Part shown: piece after piece, positions 8,383 to 17,636 of the stretch
Numbering within the stretch: position 1 is the stretch's first letter
Layout of the letters: every line of letters starts with the position of its first letter
NCBI RefSeq assembly: GCF_029689925.1
Contig: NZ_CP121445.1
Location: 5,254,501-5,318,500 of the forward strand
Source: Anaerocolumna sp. AGMB13025
Lineage (GTDB): Bacteria; Bacillota; Clostridia; Lachnospirales; Lachnospiraceae
Direction: 5' to 3'
DNA length: 64,000 nucleotides
Made by a program: the position numbers and the translations under genes
Notes under the pieces: generated by a model
Told to the model about the DNA's origin: nothing
Seen by the model: only the letters and a program-made list of their open reading frames with translations
Databases searched by the model: none

Positions 8383-9945
8383 TTATTTTTTACCGGTGAA
8401 TGTCTCCAGTTCTTTTGCTATATCATTAACTACTCTCATATCCGTCAGGAAATATTCATTGCCACCTGAATTAACCACATAATAACTGTCATCATAAGGT
8501 TTATAAGAAATATCAATAGTACCTCCGTCATTGAGGTAATATTTTAAGGTCATATAAGGAGTCTGGTCTGCGTTACTGCTAAAATATTCTGCAGGTATAT
8601 CACGTTCTGTAACCGGTGATATTATCTTCTGGTACAACCCTTTAAAAGCATCTTCATCTGATTTGGTGCCGTTAAAGTAGTAATTTGTGGTTTCTTTATC
8701 GTCACCGGACTGGGATTCATCTGAGGTTGCGGGGACCTTTTCCGTAGTTATAGTATAGGTTTTACCTCCTACATTAATATCTACCTGATGAATGGAATCC
8801 AGATTGACCAGATTAATATAGTGGTCGACGTTACTGTAGGCGTCAATGTTTATCATCTTTTCCACCATATCAGAACTCATAGTATTAACTGCTTTGGAAT
8901 CCTTAGATTTTACATAGTAATCACCCTCGGGAGTCTTTGAGCCAATCAGGAGATCTAAACTATAATTAATCCTGGTTTTCTCTGTTTCCTTTTGATCTGC
9001 CGTATTACCATCATTCGTATTATTATCACTGGTATTACCTTCACTGGTACTGTTATCTCCATCTTTGGCAGAATCCTTCGTGTATTCTTCATAGTACTGC
9101 AGGGTAACCGTTGCTGCCGGGTTATCCAGACCGTACTTGCTTAAATCCGCTGCATTATAGTCTGCACAGGAGGTATAGGTAAGCGCTGAATAGTTTGCCA
9201 ATAATGTATTAACTGCATCCGCATCTGCCGGAAGAGGCTTCTTATAAGGCTGTCTCATTGTCCATTTGGTCAGACCGGCAAAGTCGGCGGCTTTATTTGC
9301 ATCAAATAAAATTTCAAAGCCAGGCTTATCTTTATTTTCCACCATCAGATGAGTAATATTAGCCGCCGTGATTGCAGGTATGGATTCCACTGCCGTCATT
9401 TGGGTTACCGTATAGTTAAAACTATTATAAAATCCTGCCGTTACAATATTTACTTTCTTTTCACCGTTTAGCACTGCATAATAGCCGCCGGCTACGGGTG
9501 CTTCACTGCCAAGTGCAATACTGGTTTCTTTACCATCTTTGTCGGTTACGGTTACGGATACCACTGGTTTGTCAAGACCAAAAGCAGATAAATCCTCTAT
9601 GCCTTCCGTTATGGTCCTCGAACTGGTCAAATCGGTAAAGGCTTTCGCCATATTTTCTGCATTCGTCTGATTTAAGGGAAAAGCTTCATCTTCGGAATTC
9701 TTCCAGGTCTTATCATCACCTTTTACCAGTGTCATCTCACCATCTGCATTTTTAAAATGGATGGTTGTAATTGAGTCTGCGTTAACATTGGCTATGGTTG
9801 TAGTCTCAGCAGTAGAGTCTTCACTTTTCGTGGCCGCCTTTTTGTCATTATATTTAATCAGCCAAAAACAGGCTCCAAGTAAAGCAATCATAACAATCAG
9901 CAATATGATAAGTGTGAAGCTTTTCTTTTTCTTACCGCCTGCCAT
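8383..9945 (-). CDS. DUF4340 domain-containing membrane-anchored protein
   Basis: One N-terminal membrane helix (residues about 9-28) is followed by a large extracytoplasmic region containing repeated DUF4340-type units, for example TVTDKDGKETSIALGSEAPV near residue 130 and the WTMRQPY segment near 230. An Asp/Asn/Thr-rich linker lies around 295-320. It is the last gene of a four-gene operon, and its ATG overlaps the GldG stop as TAATG with AAGGAGG inside the upstream gene, so the two are translationally coupled. DUF4340 proteins commonly follow GldF/GldG-type ABC genes. A role as an accessory surface subunit is inferred from that context only. Confidence 0.85.
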   Translation of the reverse strand: MAGGKKKKSFTLIILLIVMIALLGACFWLIKYNDKKAATKSEDSTAETTTIANVNADSITTIHFKNADGEMTLVKGDDKTWKNSEDEAFPLNQTNAENMAKAFTDLTSSRTITEGIEDLSAFGLDKPVVSVTVTDKDGKETSIALGSEAPVAGGYYAVLNGEKKVNIVTAGFYNSFNYTVTQMTAVESIPAITAANITHLMVENKDKPGFEILFDANKAADFAGLTKWTMRQPYKKPLPADADAVNTLLANYSALTYTSCADYNAADLSKYGLDNPAATVTLQYYEEYTKDSAKDGDNSTSEGNTSDNNTNDGNTADQKETEKTRINYSLDLLIGSKTPEGDYYVKSKDSKAVNTMSSDMVEKMINIDAYSNVDHYINLVNLDSIHQVDINVGGKTYTITTEKVPATSDESQSGDDKETTNYYFNGTKSDEDAFKGLYQKIISPVTERDIPAEYFSSNADQTPYMTLKYYLNDGGTIDISYKPYDDSYYVVNSGGNEYFLTDMRVVNDIAKELETFTGKK

Positions 9946-11525
9946 TATTTTTTCCTCCTTCTAATGCAGATAAATCCGCCAAATGCAAGTACAAATACCG
10001 GAATTATTACAACGATAAGGATTGCCCAGAAATTAACCTGTGCTGCGTTCATGGTCAGATACTGCTGGGTTACACTTCTGGTACGTATCGCAAGGCTGCT
10101 TTGTTGATCTGATAAAAAGTTAATGGAATTTAACATTAAATCCAGGTTACCGATGGAGGGATAAGACATCATCTGTTCATCAAGCATTAAAGTAGAACCA
10201 AGTACCACTATTTTAGATTCGACATTATTAAATTTTTCTGTAATAGCAACACCAAGATTAAAGGGTCCGCTAATATCCCCGTCCTGCTTTTCAACGGTAT
10301 TTGACTGTACATCAATTTTAGAATACGCACTGTCAGAAGTAGTAAGGAGAGGATCGATCTGGGTGGTGCTTCTCTTGGTATCCAGTGTCTGTATACCGAT
10401 TGCAGAAGGAACTACAACGGAGGCATTCTTGGATATAATGCCAGAGGTGATATCATGGCTCTTAACACTTGGCACCAGGTTATTCACATATTGTCCCATA
10501 TAAAAGCCCTGTTCGCTTTCTAGTACAATACCTTTTACAAAACTGATTCCGTAATAGCTCATAAGGCTGTCAAAGTTAGTAAGATTTTCAGCCGCATAGT
10601 CTGCAAGAACAATAGCATCTCCGCCTTTTGCCAGATAATCCTTAATCATGGCTACTTCACCTTCGGTATAGTCTTTTTGCGGTCCGCCAATAAAAAGGAC
10701 GGAACAGTCATCTGGGATACTCTTTACGGTTAAAGTAGCCAATGATTTGGTTGTTACATTTACTTTAGCCAAAGAAGAGGCAAGGGTAGTACCGATAGCA
10801 GTTTCCCCATGACCTTCCACGGTATACATAACCGGCAGATCCTTCGTGGTGACATATTGAAGAGCTGAGGTAATCTGACCTTCCACATCGATTCCGGTTA
10901 CGTTGGTCTGATAAGTCTGATAATCAATCTCGGTTTGGTACATACTGCTGTTATCCACATATTTTGCTCTGTCATTGGAATTATTGACAACGATTACACT
11001 GTTATCATTCACTTTTTCATCCGTATATTTAGAGGCAAAGTTCGGATATAGTACCGGATCTTTATATTCCAGTTTGATTTTACCGGATAGAGCCGGGTAT
11101 TTTTCTATGATTTCTTTAAAGGTCTTATCTTCCTTACCGGTTTGAACCATATAATATATGGTTATGTTATCTTTAATATCTTTTACATAATCTTTTGTAA
11201 CATCGGTTAAGGTATACATCCCTTCTTTACTAATATCTACTTTAAGACCTAATTCTGTCACAATAATATTAACCACCAGAATCATTACAATAACAATAGC
11301 AGAAATTGCAGTTGCATAAGCACCGCCTCTAAATTTTCTGGAAGTAAAGGAGGCTTTGATTTTATCCCCCAGACTTACTTTATTCTCTGTTTCCTGGTCC
11401 GCTATTTCCTGTTCTGCTTCTTCCTGACCGAACTCGTTCTGGTCAAGATTTTCCTGATTGAAATTATCCAGGTTATCTGTATTCAGGTTATCCTGATTTA
11501 ATTTATCCTGATTTTCATTTTTCAT
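9945..11525 (-). CDS. GldG-family ABC-associated protein (ABC_transp_aux type)
   Basis: Membrane protein with an N-terminal cytoplasmic segment extremely rich in Asn, Gln, Asp and Glu (residues 1-55, recurring D/E-N-L-D/N units). A helix at about 72-95, a long extracytoplasmic domain and a C-terminal helix before RRRKK follow. The first part after the helix (DISKEGMYTLTDVTKDYV) and the VLFIGGPQKDYTEGEVAMIKDYL region are typical of the GldG/IFT52-like auxiliary family. These proteins pair with an ABC-2 permease and ATPase, here encoded directly upstream. A GTG three codons earlier (11534) is an alternative start; the ATG at 11525 has AAGGTG six bases before it. Confidence 0.85.
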   Translation of the reverse strand: MKNENQDKLNQDNLNTDNLDNFNQENLDQNEFGQEEAEQEIADQETENKVSLGDKIKASFTSRKFRGGAYATAISAIVIVMILVVNIIVTELGLKVDISKEGMYTLTDVTKDYVKDIKDNITIYYMVQTGKEDKTFKEIIEKYPALSGKIKLEYKDPVLYPNFASKYTDEKVNDNSVIVVNNSNDRAKYVDNSSMYQTEIDYQTYQTNVTGIDVEGQITSALQYVTTKDLPVMYTVEGHGETAIGTTLASSLAKVNVTTKSLATLTVKSIPDDCSVLFIGGPQKDYTEGEVAMIKDYLAKGGDAIVLADYAAENLTNFDSLMSYYGISFVKGIVLESEQGFYMGQYVNNLVPSVKSHDITSGIISKNASVVVPSAIGIQTLDTKRSTTQIDPLLTTSDSAYSKIDVQSNTVEKQDGDISGPFNLGVAITEKFNNVESKIVVLGSTLMLDEQMMSYPSIGNLDLMLNSINFLSDQQSSLAIRTRSVTQQYLTMNAAQVNFWAILIVVIIPVFVLAFGGFICIRRRKK

Positions 11526-11552
11526 ATCTTTCACCTTATCTCTCTCCCTTCC

Positions 11553-12416
11553 TTAGCTCCATCTGCGCTTCTTAATTGCCTGAACCGTTAAGAACTGGAA
11601 CAGGAATGCTACACTGATAAAATAAACCGCGGAGGATAAATCTAGTACCCCCTGGGTATAATTATCAAATCTTGCAATTACGGAGAACCAATTAAATACT
11701 TTGGATACTAAACCGTCAAATAAGGTTGGTTTCAATAAATACACTGCGGTAAGTACAGCTTCCGCTGCAATTCCGATAATCAGGGATATGGTAAGGTTAT
11801 GTGTCATAATATAAATAACCCAGCAGATTACAATGACGATAATGGTAAAGATAATCCAGGCTGACTTTTTATCTTTTGGCAGCAGATTCACAAGGCTGTC
11901 CATTAAAGCGGTAATCAGTATCACTACAAAGGATACCACGGCTGCTACTACCTGGCTTTCGGTAAGAGCAGAAATAAACAGACCAATCGCAATATAAGCC
12001 GCTCCTAATAAGGAAAACCCAAGTATGGAACCATAAGCTACTTTTAAGGACAGGGTTCCGAATTGTAATAGGATTAAAGGGTACAGGCATATAATTGCCA
12101 TAACAGCTAAAAATACCGTTAATACAGCAAAAAACTTACCTGCAATAATTTTACCTACCGGTAATGGTGAGGTAAATAAAAGCTGATCTGTCTTCTGCTT
12201 TTTTTCCTCTGCCATAAGACGCATGGTCAATATAGGTACCAGTAAAATAAATATAAAAGATACTCCAGATAATACATACTCAAAATTCGCATAGAGCTGA
12301 ATCATATTGTAAATTACATAATATATACCGATGATAACTAAAAAGAATGCGATAAACACATACCCGGTCATCGATGTAAAATAAGACTTTAATTCTTTCT
12401 TATAAATTGCCAGCAT
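11553..12416 (-). CDS. ABC-2 type permease (GldF-like)
   Basis: Integral membrane subunit of about six helices, 287 residues. It begins with MLAIYKKELKSYFTSMTGYV, typical of ABC-2/GldF permeases, and carries the cytoplasmic loop RLMAEEKKQKTDQLLFTSPL that contacts the ATPase. The start codon lies two bases after the ATPase stop, with GGAGG in the end of that gene. Together with the ATPase, GldG-like and DUF4340 proteins it forms one transporter or envelope machine of unknown substrate. Gliding is not implied, since these genes are widespread in non-gliding Bacillota. Confidence 0.88.
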   Translation of the reverse strand: MLAIYKKELKSYFTSMTGYVFIAFFLVIIGIYYVIYNMIQLYANFEYVLSGVSFIFILLVPILTMRLMAEEKKQKTDQLLFTSPLPVGKIIAGKFFAVLTVFLAVMAIICLYPLILLQFGTLSLKVAYGSILGFSLLGAAYIAIGLFISALTESQVVAAVVSFVVILITALMDSLVNLLPKDKKSAWIIFTIIVIVICWVIYIMTHNLTISLIIGIAAEAVLTAVYLLKPTLFDGLVSKVFNWFSVIARFDNYTQGVLDLSSAVYFISVAFLFQFLTVQAIKKRRWS

Positions 12417-12418
12417 CT

Positions 12419-13483
12419 TTAATTTTCCTCCTCATTGTCATTTTCTTGATTCTGGGTATTCGCAGCTACGCCAGCCAAAGGAGTCTCTTCCTCTGGTTTT
12501 GCAGGCATGAATTTCTTTCTTACCCCTGCTTTGGCCTGTTTATTCTTACCCCTCGTCTGGGTTACTTCAAGGAAGATATCTTCCAGGGACATATTAGAGG
12601 ACTGCATATTAAGAATCGGACATTTTGCATCGCATAAAGCATAAAATACTGCTTCACGGATATCACTGTCTTCATTGCAATATGCGGTTAATTTAATGGT
12701 TCCGTCTTGTGTTCTGGTTTCATATTCTATTTTAGTAATGTCTTCAATATCAGATAAGGCTTCATTAATCTTTTCCCTGGTTCCCTTAATTAATAGGTGT
12801 AATCCATTGGAACCGCCAATATGTTTGGATAGATTGTCCGGTGTATCGCTGACGATTAATTTACCTTTATTAATAATCATTACCGTATCACAAATCGCAC
12901 TGACTTCCGATAAGATATGGGAACTTAGTATTATGGTATGTTCTTTGCTTAATTTCTTTATCAAATCTCTGATTTCAATAATCTGCATTGGGTCTAATCC
13001 TACGGTAGGCTCGTCTAATATTAGTACGTCCGGAAATCCTACCATGGCCTGAGCCAAACCAACTCTTTGTTTATAACCTTTGGATAATTGTTTGATCAGA
13101 CGTTCCGATACGTCTGTAATTTTCGCCATACCCATAATTTTATGAATCATTTTACTTTTTTCTGATCGTTTGACCAGCTTAAGATCAGCTACGAAGTTTA
13201 AATATTCTCTGACAGTCATATCCTGGTATAAAGGCGGTAATTCCGGTAAATAGCCAATGCGTTTTTTTGCTTCCTCCGGCTCGTCAAAAATATCATGACC
13301 ATCAATTACTACAGAACCTTCTGTGGCTGATATATAACCTGTAATAATATTCATAGTAGTGGACTTACCTGCCCCATTCGGTCCTAAAAAGCCAAGTATC
13401 TGACCCTTTTCGACCGTAAAACTCAAATTGTCTACTGCCAGGTGGTCCCCATACTTTTTGACTAAATTCTTAACTTCTATCAA
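12419..13483 (-). CDS. ABC transporter ATP-binding protein (GldA-like)
   Basis: Cytoplasmic ATPase, 354 residues from a TTG start. Walker A is GPNGAGKST, signature LSKGYKQRVGLAQAM, Walker B VLILDEPTVGLD, with a switch His in ILSSHILSEV. The C-terminal third carries the extra domain of ABC-2 exporters and ends in a Glu/Asn-rich tail. The open frame runs 25 codons upstream, but AAGGAGG sits 8 bases before TTG at 13483 and the family normally begins at IEVKNLVKKYG, so TTG is preferred. It is the first gene of the operon ATPase, permease, GldG, DUF4340. A perfect 16-bp inverted repeat lies 60-110 bases upstream. Confidence 0.9.
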   Translation of the reverse strand: MIEVKNLVKKYGDHLAVDNLSFTVEKGQILGFLGPNGAGKSTTMNIITGYISATEGSVVIDGHDIFDEPEEAKKRIGYLPELPPLYQDMTVREYLNFVADLKLVKRSEKSKMIHKIMGMAKITDVSERLIKQLSKGYKQRVGLAQAMVGFPDVLILDEPTVGLDPMQIIEIRDLIKKLSKEHTIILSSHILSEVSAICDTVMIINKGKLIVSDTPDNLSKHIGGSNGLHLLIKGTREKINEALSDIEDITKIEYETRTQDGTIKLTAYCNEDSDIREAVFYALCDAKCPILNMQSSNMSLEDIFLEVTQTRGKNKQAKAGVRKKFMPAKPEEETPLAGVAANTQNQENDNEEEN

Positions 13484-13541
13484 GACTTTCTCCTCCTTAT
13501 ATAAACTTAACTCTATCAAATATATGGTACTCTTAGAATGC

Positions 13542-13590
13542 GAAAAATTTGTGAACAATTAAACAAAAATAAACTGTTCACAAATTTTTC
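13542..13590. promoter_or_regulatory. Perfect 16-bp inverted repeat upstream of the ABC operon, operator-like
   Basis: GAAAAATTTGTGAACA (13542-13557) is repeated in inverted form as TGTTCACAAATTTTTC (13575-13590) with a 17-base spacer. It lies about 60 bases upstream of the ABC operon start. Either a dimeric regulator site or a hairpin in a longer transcript is possible. The half-site TTTGTGAACA resembles Rex-type half-sites, but the spacing is wrong for Rex. Confidence 0.45.
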
Positions 13591-13836
13591 ACATTTTTAC
13601 CAATTAAGTTGAAAGCTAATGATTCTTTTAAGTTAAAGTTAGAGTTTTTACACAAATAGTAATGTGATAAGTATGCTGTATACATAAACCTCCCGTTTCC
13701 CATTTCTTAAGTTTTTTTATTTGATTCTCTGTAAATTCTCTTGCACAAGTCACAGTCCATCTTTCGCAATATTTCGTTTGCTTATGTATTTGTGCTGCCG
13801 TATCTTTTATTACTGGTATTCATGCATACATTATGG
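13591..13836. other. Intergenic region between the ABC operon and the holin-like toxin gene
   Basis: No convincing gene. An 85-codon plus-strand frame (13721-13978) lacks a ribosome binding site and overlaps the small toxin gene, so it was not called. An antisense antitoxin RNA for the toxin would be expected to start here on the plus strand, but no clear promoter was found. GCACAA and TTGTGC on the minus strand could form a weak stem after the toxin stop. Confidence 0.4.
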
Positions 13837-13938
13837 TTATTTTCTTCGTTTACCACTCCGGTTATCAATAAAGGTAAGCATTGCTAAAAGCATCATGCCA
13901 AATTGCAGCATCAGGAATAAAGAATCATACGTGACCAT
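13837..13938 (-). CDS. Putative holin-like type I toxin (33 aa)
   Basis: Tiny protein with a short polar start (MVTYDSL), one hydrophobic helix rich in Met, Leu and Phe (residues about 7-24) and a basic tail (DNRSGKRRK). That size and order, together with the AGGTGGTGATAGT ribosome binding region right before ATG, is what is seen in the putative holin-like toxin family (Hol_Tox; related in design to TxpA/BsrG). These toxins are membrane-active and are silenced by an antisense RNA. The preceding 47-codon gene ends 36 bases upstream and may be cotranscribed. No antitoxin RNA is proven here; the identity rests on composition, length and translation signal. Confidence 0.6.
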   Translation of the reverse strand: MVTYDSLFLMLQFGMMLLAMLTFIDNRSGKRRK

Positions 13939-13974
13939 ACTATCACCACCTTTTAGGAGGTTCCGTCCGGATGA

Positions 13975-14118
13975 CTAAAAAATTCCCAATGCTTGTACCT
14001 CAATAAGCAGATTCCTTCTTCCTTTTATTGATGTACTGATTGTATTCATTGGTAATCCCATTGTTCTATAAGCCTGCTTTGCTACTGTCAAATAAACCTT
14101 CTCCTGAACATGTTTCAT
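13975..14118 (-). CDS. Uncharacterised 47-aa protein upstream of the holin-like toxin
   Basis: Short ORF with a near-perfect ribosome binding site (AAAGGAGG, 7 bases from ATG) and its own good promoter (14184-14211). The product begins MKHVQEKVYLTVAKQAYRTM and is basic, with no membrane helix and no domain I recognise. The last residues are VQALGIF. A perfect 11-bp palindrome lies between promoter and gene. It could be a regulatory peptide or an accessory of the toxin module, or an independent small protein. The translation signals are the main reason to call it real. Confidence 0.55.
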   Translation of the reverse strand: MKHVQEKVYLTVAKQAYRTMGLPMNTISTSIKGRRNLLIEVQALGIF

Positions 14119-14151
14119 TTTAAATCCTCCTTTAATAGTTCACGGTTAACA

Positions 14152-14162
14152 GTTACTGTAAC
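14152..14162. promoter_or_regulatory. 11-bp palindrome, possible operator
   Basis: GTTACTGTAAC is a perfect palindrome around one central base. It lies just downstream of the promoter of the small-ORF pair and about 35 bases before its first start codon, a suitable place for repression. Confidence 0.3.
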
Positions 14163-14183
14163 AAATTGCTTATTACAAATTTC

Positions 14184-14211
14184 ATTATATACCGTTTCCT
14201 AAGTTTTACAA
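14184..14211 (-). promoter_or_regulatory. Sigma-A promoter of the small-ORF/toxin pair
   Basis: Minus-strand TTGTAA (14206-14211), a 16-base spacer and a perfect TATAAT (14184-14189). Transcription would start near 14177, about 60 bases before the first ATG. Confidence 0.6.
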
Positions 14212-14257
14212 TAGTACTTGCATATTCTACATGGTTTTTGTCTATTATACATAAAAC

Positions 14258-14288
14258 CAGGCAGTAAACTGATACTCTTTACCGCCTG
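14258..14288 (-). terminator. Intrinsic terminator of the amidase gene
   Basis: Minus-strand CAGGCGGTAAA and TTTACTGCCTG pair over 11 bp (one G-U) around a 9-base loop, followed by GTTTTAT. It lies about 70 bases after the amidase stop. Confidence 0.75.
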
Positions 14289-14355
14289 ATTTCTCTTTAC
14301 CATCTTCTGTTCAAATCAAATATAACGCTGATAGATTCTTAAATAACCTGCCAGA

Positions 14356-17103
14356 TTACCTTCCTGTCGGATAGGTTTCAAACACCTCGCATAAAGTATC
14401 ATATATAGTTTTGGCTGCCTTTTCCTGAAATGCATCATCATTCAGGTTTGCTAATTCCTGTTGGTTTGATATAAAACCTAATTCTATAAGCACTGCAGGA
14501 ACTGTATTTTCCCTGGTAACTACCAGTGATTTATCTTTTACTCCTCTGTTTACGGTACCCATATTAGCCGTAAGAGAGTCCAAAAACATTTTAGCAAGTA
14601 GTTTACTGGTCAGACCGCTTTCAACCGGTGCGTTGTTGGAAGAATTATAATAAACTTCTGTTCCTGACGGGGTCTGACCGTTATAGGAATTCATATGGAG
14701 GCTGACATATAAGTCCGCTCCGATGCGTTTTGCCTGAGCCGCCCTGTCATAATTCTCAGTATCTATATTAGAATATCTGACATCATCCCCATATCTGGTA
14801 TAATATACCTTTATCTTTGAATCCGGTGCGTTAAAATACTTCTGAGCCCGGGTATATAATATTGCAAGATTTAAATTTTTCTCCAGGATTTTAACGCCGT
14901 TTAAAGTAGCGGTGGCTCCTGTTGCATTCCCGCCGTGTCCAGGATCTAACAGCACGATATTCTGGTATATATCTCTGGGATTACCTAAAATGACGTTTAC
15001 ACCATTTGTTGTTTCACTTAGTCTGAAGCCCTGTAATTTTTTCGTATCTATTACTATTTCCGTAAAATTATTTATGTATGATACGGATACGTCCTGCACT
15101 ACTTCTGAATTAGCAGTAACCGGATTCTCGGCATAAAAATCTTCATAATTGCCGGGAAGCAGAATTGCTATCTGGTTCTGATAATAACGATATCGATCTT
15201 CCGTAGTGATATCGTTGTAAAAAATACCTTCCGGCAGCCTGAACTGGAGACTTGACTTAGAATCGCCGGTATTTTCCTCATTGTTCGTACTATCTCCAGT
15301 AAAATAGATGGTATAACTGGTGTCCGTCTGCTCGACCCGATAGTCCGCTATAGATGCCCTCTTTAAAGTTATAACTGACATGTAATCATTAATTTTAGCA
15401 CTAGTTACCGTATTTATAGCTTCCAGGGAGGAGCCTGAAATCTTATCCCCCACGCCATTAACCGTATAAGGGAACTGTAAAATGAGGCTGCTGCCATTCT
15501 CCGTTAAGGTAACCGACATTTTATTCATGGTTGAAACAGTTAAATATTCTTTTCCGTCTTTTCTGCCTGCGGTTACTTCATTAATATAATTGGGATATAG
15601 GGTTATTATCAGCGCACATTGATCTTCCGATAAAGTCACCTGATATTTTGCTTTAGCATCAGATAAATACATACTGATCTCACTGGAATTATCCAGCGCG
15701 TTAAAAAACGTACTGACCTCCCCGGCAAGAAACCCACCTGGGTTGTATGGTGCTATATTCACATAGGAATTATTTATATGAAGTTTTAGCAGATTCCCTT
15801 CCGTTTTTATTGTGGTTTTACCGATAGGGGACGCCGCTTGTATGGTATATATCTCTTTTCCGTCGGCTGCATTAAATCCTTTTGTTAAATTTATGGAGTC
15901 GATAGTCGATAACGTATCCCTGTCCTCTGAAACTTCGGCTGTAGTTATTACCTGATTGGCTATGTTATAGTTTTCTGAAAGTTCCGGAAGGATCTCCCAT
16001 TTGAAAAGAGTTGTATCCGGAGGGACGATCCTACCCGGTTCCGTATGAGTGTCGGTTGGATTCCCACCCGTATTGTTTTCTCCGGTTTTATCATCTCCGT
16101 TCTTAGTAACTCCCGCAGTTATCTGTGAAGTTTTCGTTCCTCCATTCCAGCTATAACCGTATCCAAGGGTTGTTGCCACAAAGCTGCCGGGTACCATTAC
16201 ACAGGCTTCCTGGCTGCTTCGGTTTGTTACATATAAAGGTGCCGTATCCATTCTTTTGACAGCCCCGTTCACATATGCAGTTTTGCTTCCTATTGTCATC
16301 TCTATACTGACATCACCTTTAGTTAAGGTTACTTTTTTGCTGCCCTTATCATAAGAGTAACCTGCCTTAATGGAGGATTTAGCAAATACCTGCCAGGCAG
16401 GAAGCAAGGCCGTATCGTCAACGATGATAACCGGTATGGAATTTAATTGAACCGGTCTATTTTCAACCGTTACCTTTCCCTTCGTGCCGGCATAAGTAAT
16501 ATTCTTATTATTATAATTCAGGTTCAGGGCGTCTTTCATGGAGGCGATTGAAGTTTTACTGTCCCATTGGTAGGAATATCCGAAGGTTTCTGCCACAAAC
16601 CTTACCGGAACTAAAATCTTTGATACCTTCTGCCCTATGTATTTCATCTTTACGGGTGCCAACGGTGCCGTAACTTTTTTCCCATTAACGAATACGGTCT
16701 TGCTGCCTAAGGTCATAACGATAACTGTTTTCCCCTTGGTAAGGGTAAGTTTACCATTCTTTTCTTCAAGCTTATATTTTATGTGCATTTCCGATTTGAC
16801 AAACACCTCCATAAAAGGTGCAAGGGAAGTACCGTCAATTATTATCCCCGGTGTATTTTTAGACGGAATGGTTTTTCCGTTACAGGCATAGGTTACCTGC
16901 TGCCCAGTATACGAAACCGTTTGCTTTGTCTGGTAATTATATAAAGCAAGTCCGGAAGCCGCATGAACGCCGGTTACCGGTAAAAGGCAGATTATTAATA
17001 GCACTCCCAGTATATAGGATAATCTTCCAAAGTTTATCTTTCTCTTATTATAGTAACTTTCACTGTAATGCTGCCCATTTACTTTCATAATACCTTTTTT
17101 CAA
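14356..17103 (-). CDS. Secreted N-acetylmuramoyl-L-alanine amidase with stalk domains (915 aa)
   Basis: Zinc amidase that cleaves the amide bond between MurNAc and the stem peptide. A signal peptide spans about residues 28-48 (cleavage near VHAASG). Two copper-amine-oxidase N-terminal-like domains follow (about 50-200 and 200-335), common binding modules in Clostridia, then a beta-rich middle with AMIN-like segments (for example FTEIVIDTKKLQGFRLS). The C-terminal Amidase_3 domain (about 715-910) shows the zinc ligands in LLDPGHGG, the Glu in ILEKNLNLA, the His in YVSLHMNS and the catalytic Glu in VLIELGF. The start is TTG with AAAGGAGG 7 bases upstream. Single gene, with terminators on both sides. 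Confidence 0.92.
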   Translation of the reverse strand: MKKGIMKVNGQHYSESYYNKRKINFGRLSYILGVLLIICLLPVTGVHAASGLALYNYQTKQTVSYTGQQVTYACNGKTIPSKNTPGIIIDGTSLAPFMEVFVKSEMHIKYKLEEKNGKLTLTKGKTVIVMTLGSKTVFVNGKKVTAPLAPVKMKYIGQKVSKILVPVRFVAETFGYSYQWDSKTSIASMKDALNLNYNNKNITYAGTKGKVTVENRPVQLNSIPVIIVDDTALLPAWQVFAKSSIKAGYSYDKGSKKVTLTKGDVSIEMTIGSKTAYVNGAVKRMDTAPLYVTNRSSQEACVMVPGSFVATTLGYGYSWNGGTKTSQITAGVTKNGDDKTGENNTGGNPTDTHTEPGRIVPPDTTLFKWEILPELSENYNIANQVITTAEVSEDRDTLSTIDSINLTKGFNAADGKEIYTIQAASPIGKTTIKTEGNLLKLHINNSYVNIAPYNPGGFLAGEVSTFFNALDNSSEISMYLSDAKAKYQVTLSEDQCALIITLYPNYINEVTAGRKDGKEYLTVSTMNKMSVTLTENGSSLILQFPYTVNGVGDKISGSSLEAINTVTSAKINDYMSVITLKRASIADYRVEQTDTSYTIYFTGDSTNNEENTGDSKSSLQFRLPEGIFYNDITTEDRYRYYQNQIAILLPGNYEDFYAENPVTANSEVVQDVSVSYINNFTEIVIDTKKLQGFRLSETTNGVNVILGNPRDIYQNIVLLDPGHGGNATGATATLNGVKILEKNLNLAILYTRAQKYFNAPDSKIKVYYTRYGDDVRYSNIDTENYDRAAQAKRIGADLYVSLHMNSYNGQTPSGTEVYYNSSNNAPVESGLTSKLLAKMFLDSLTANMGTVNRGVKDKSLVVTRENTVPAVLIELGFISNQQELANLNDDAFQEKAAKTIYDTLCEVFETYPTGR

Positions 17104-17484
17104 TTAAATTCCTCCTTTGTTATACGCTGGAATTTACTTTAGTGCTATACCTTGTTATATGTGTGTCATACCTTTAACAATTTTCTTACAAAAATATGAA
17201 TTCTTTCAAACACCTGGCAAATTTCAAAAAATATTCATACGAAAATTCATGGTAGTAAGTTCATATGAATTCCTTTTAAAGAATCTATGCGGAAATCGGC
17301 ACGAAAAGTTTATACGATATGTCATAAAAATGCCTATACCAAGTACATATACCATATATCTATACCAAATACTTATAACAATACCTACAACATATACTTA
17401 AACATATGGTACAAAATCGATATGATAATCTATAAGAAATCAATAAAAAATATCAATTATTAATTAATTAAAGGAACTATACCG
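17104..17484. other. AT-rich intergenic region upstream of the amidase gene
   Basis: No gene is supported. The 94-codon plus-strand frame at 17117-17401 has no ribosome binding site and low-complexity composition. The stretch 17330-17400 is loosely repetitive around the word TATACCA. Confidence 0.5.
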
Positions 17485-17548
17485 GCAACTATAAAGAAAG
17501 AGGAAAAGTAAGAATTAATCTATACTTTTCCTCTTTCTTTATAGTTGC
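17485..17548. terminator. 26-bp perfect hairpin after dapB, probable terminator
   Basis: GCAACTATAAAGAAAGAGG and onward (17485-17510) is perfectly complementary to 17523-17548 with a 12-base loop. It lies 90 bases beyond the dapB stop. The stem is unusually long, and only a weak T-rich stretch follows it in the minus direction, so it may also act as a processing site or barrier. Confidence 0.6.
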
Positions 17549-17636
17549 TTTGGACAGATTATAATAAATCAATTAAAGTTCTTACACATAAACTTTACGT
17601 ATGATACCTTTTTTAAGACTTATATAGTATCGCACC

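Noticed and set aside
8383..13483. Gliding motility operon
   Set aside because: GldA/F/G-like ABC operons are widespread in non-gliding Bacillota and no other gld genes occur.
13721..13978. 85-codon plus-strand ORF
   Set aside because: No ribosome binding site and it overlaps the better-supported minus-strand small toxin gene.
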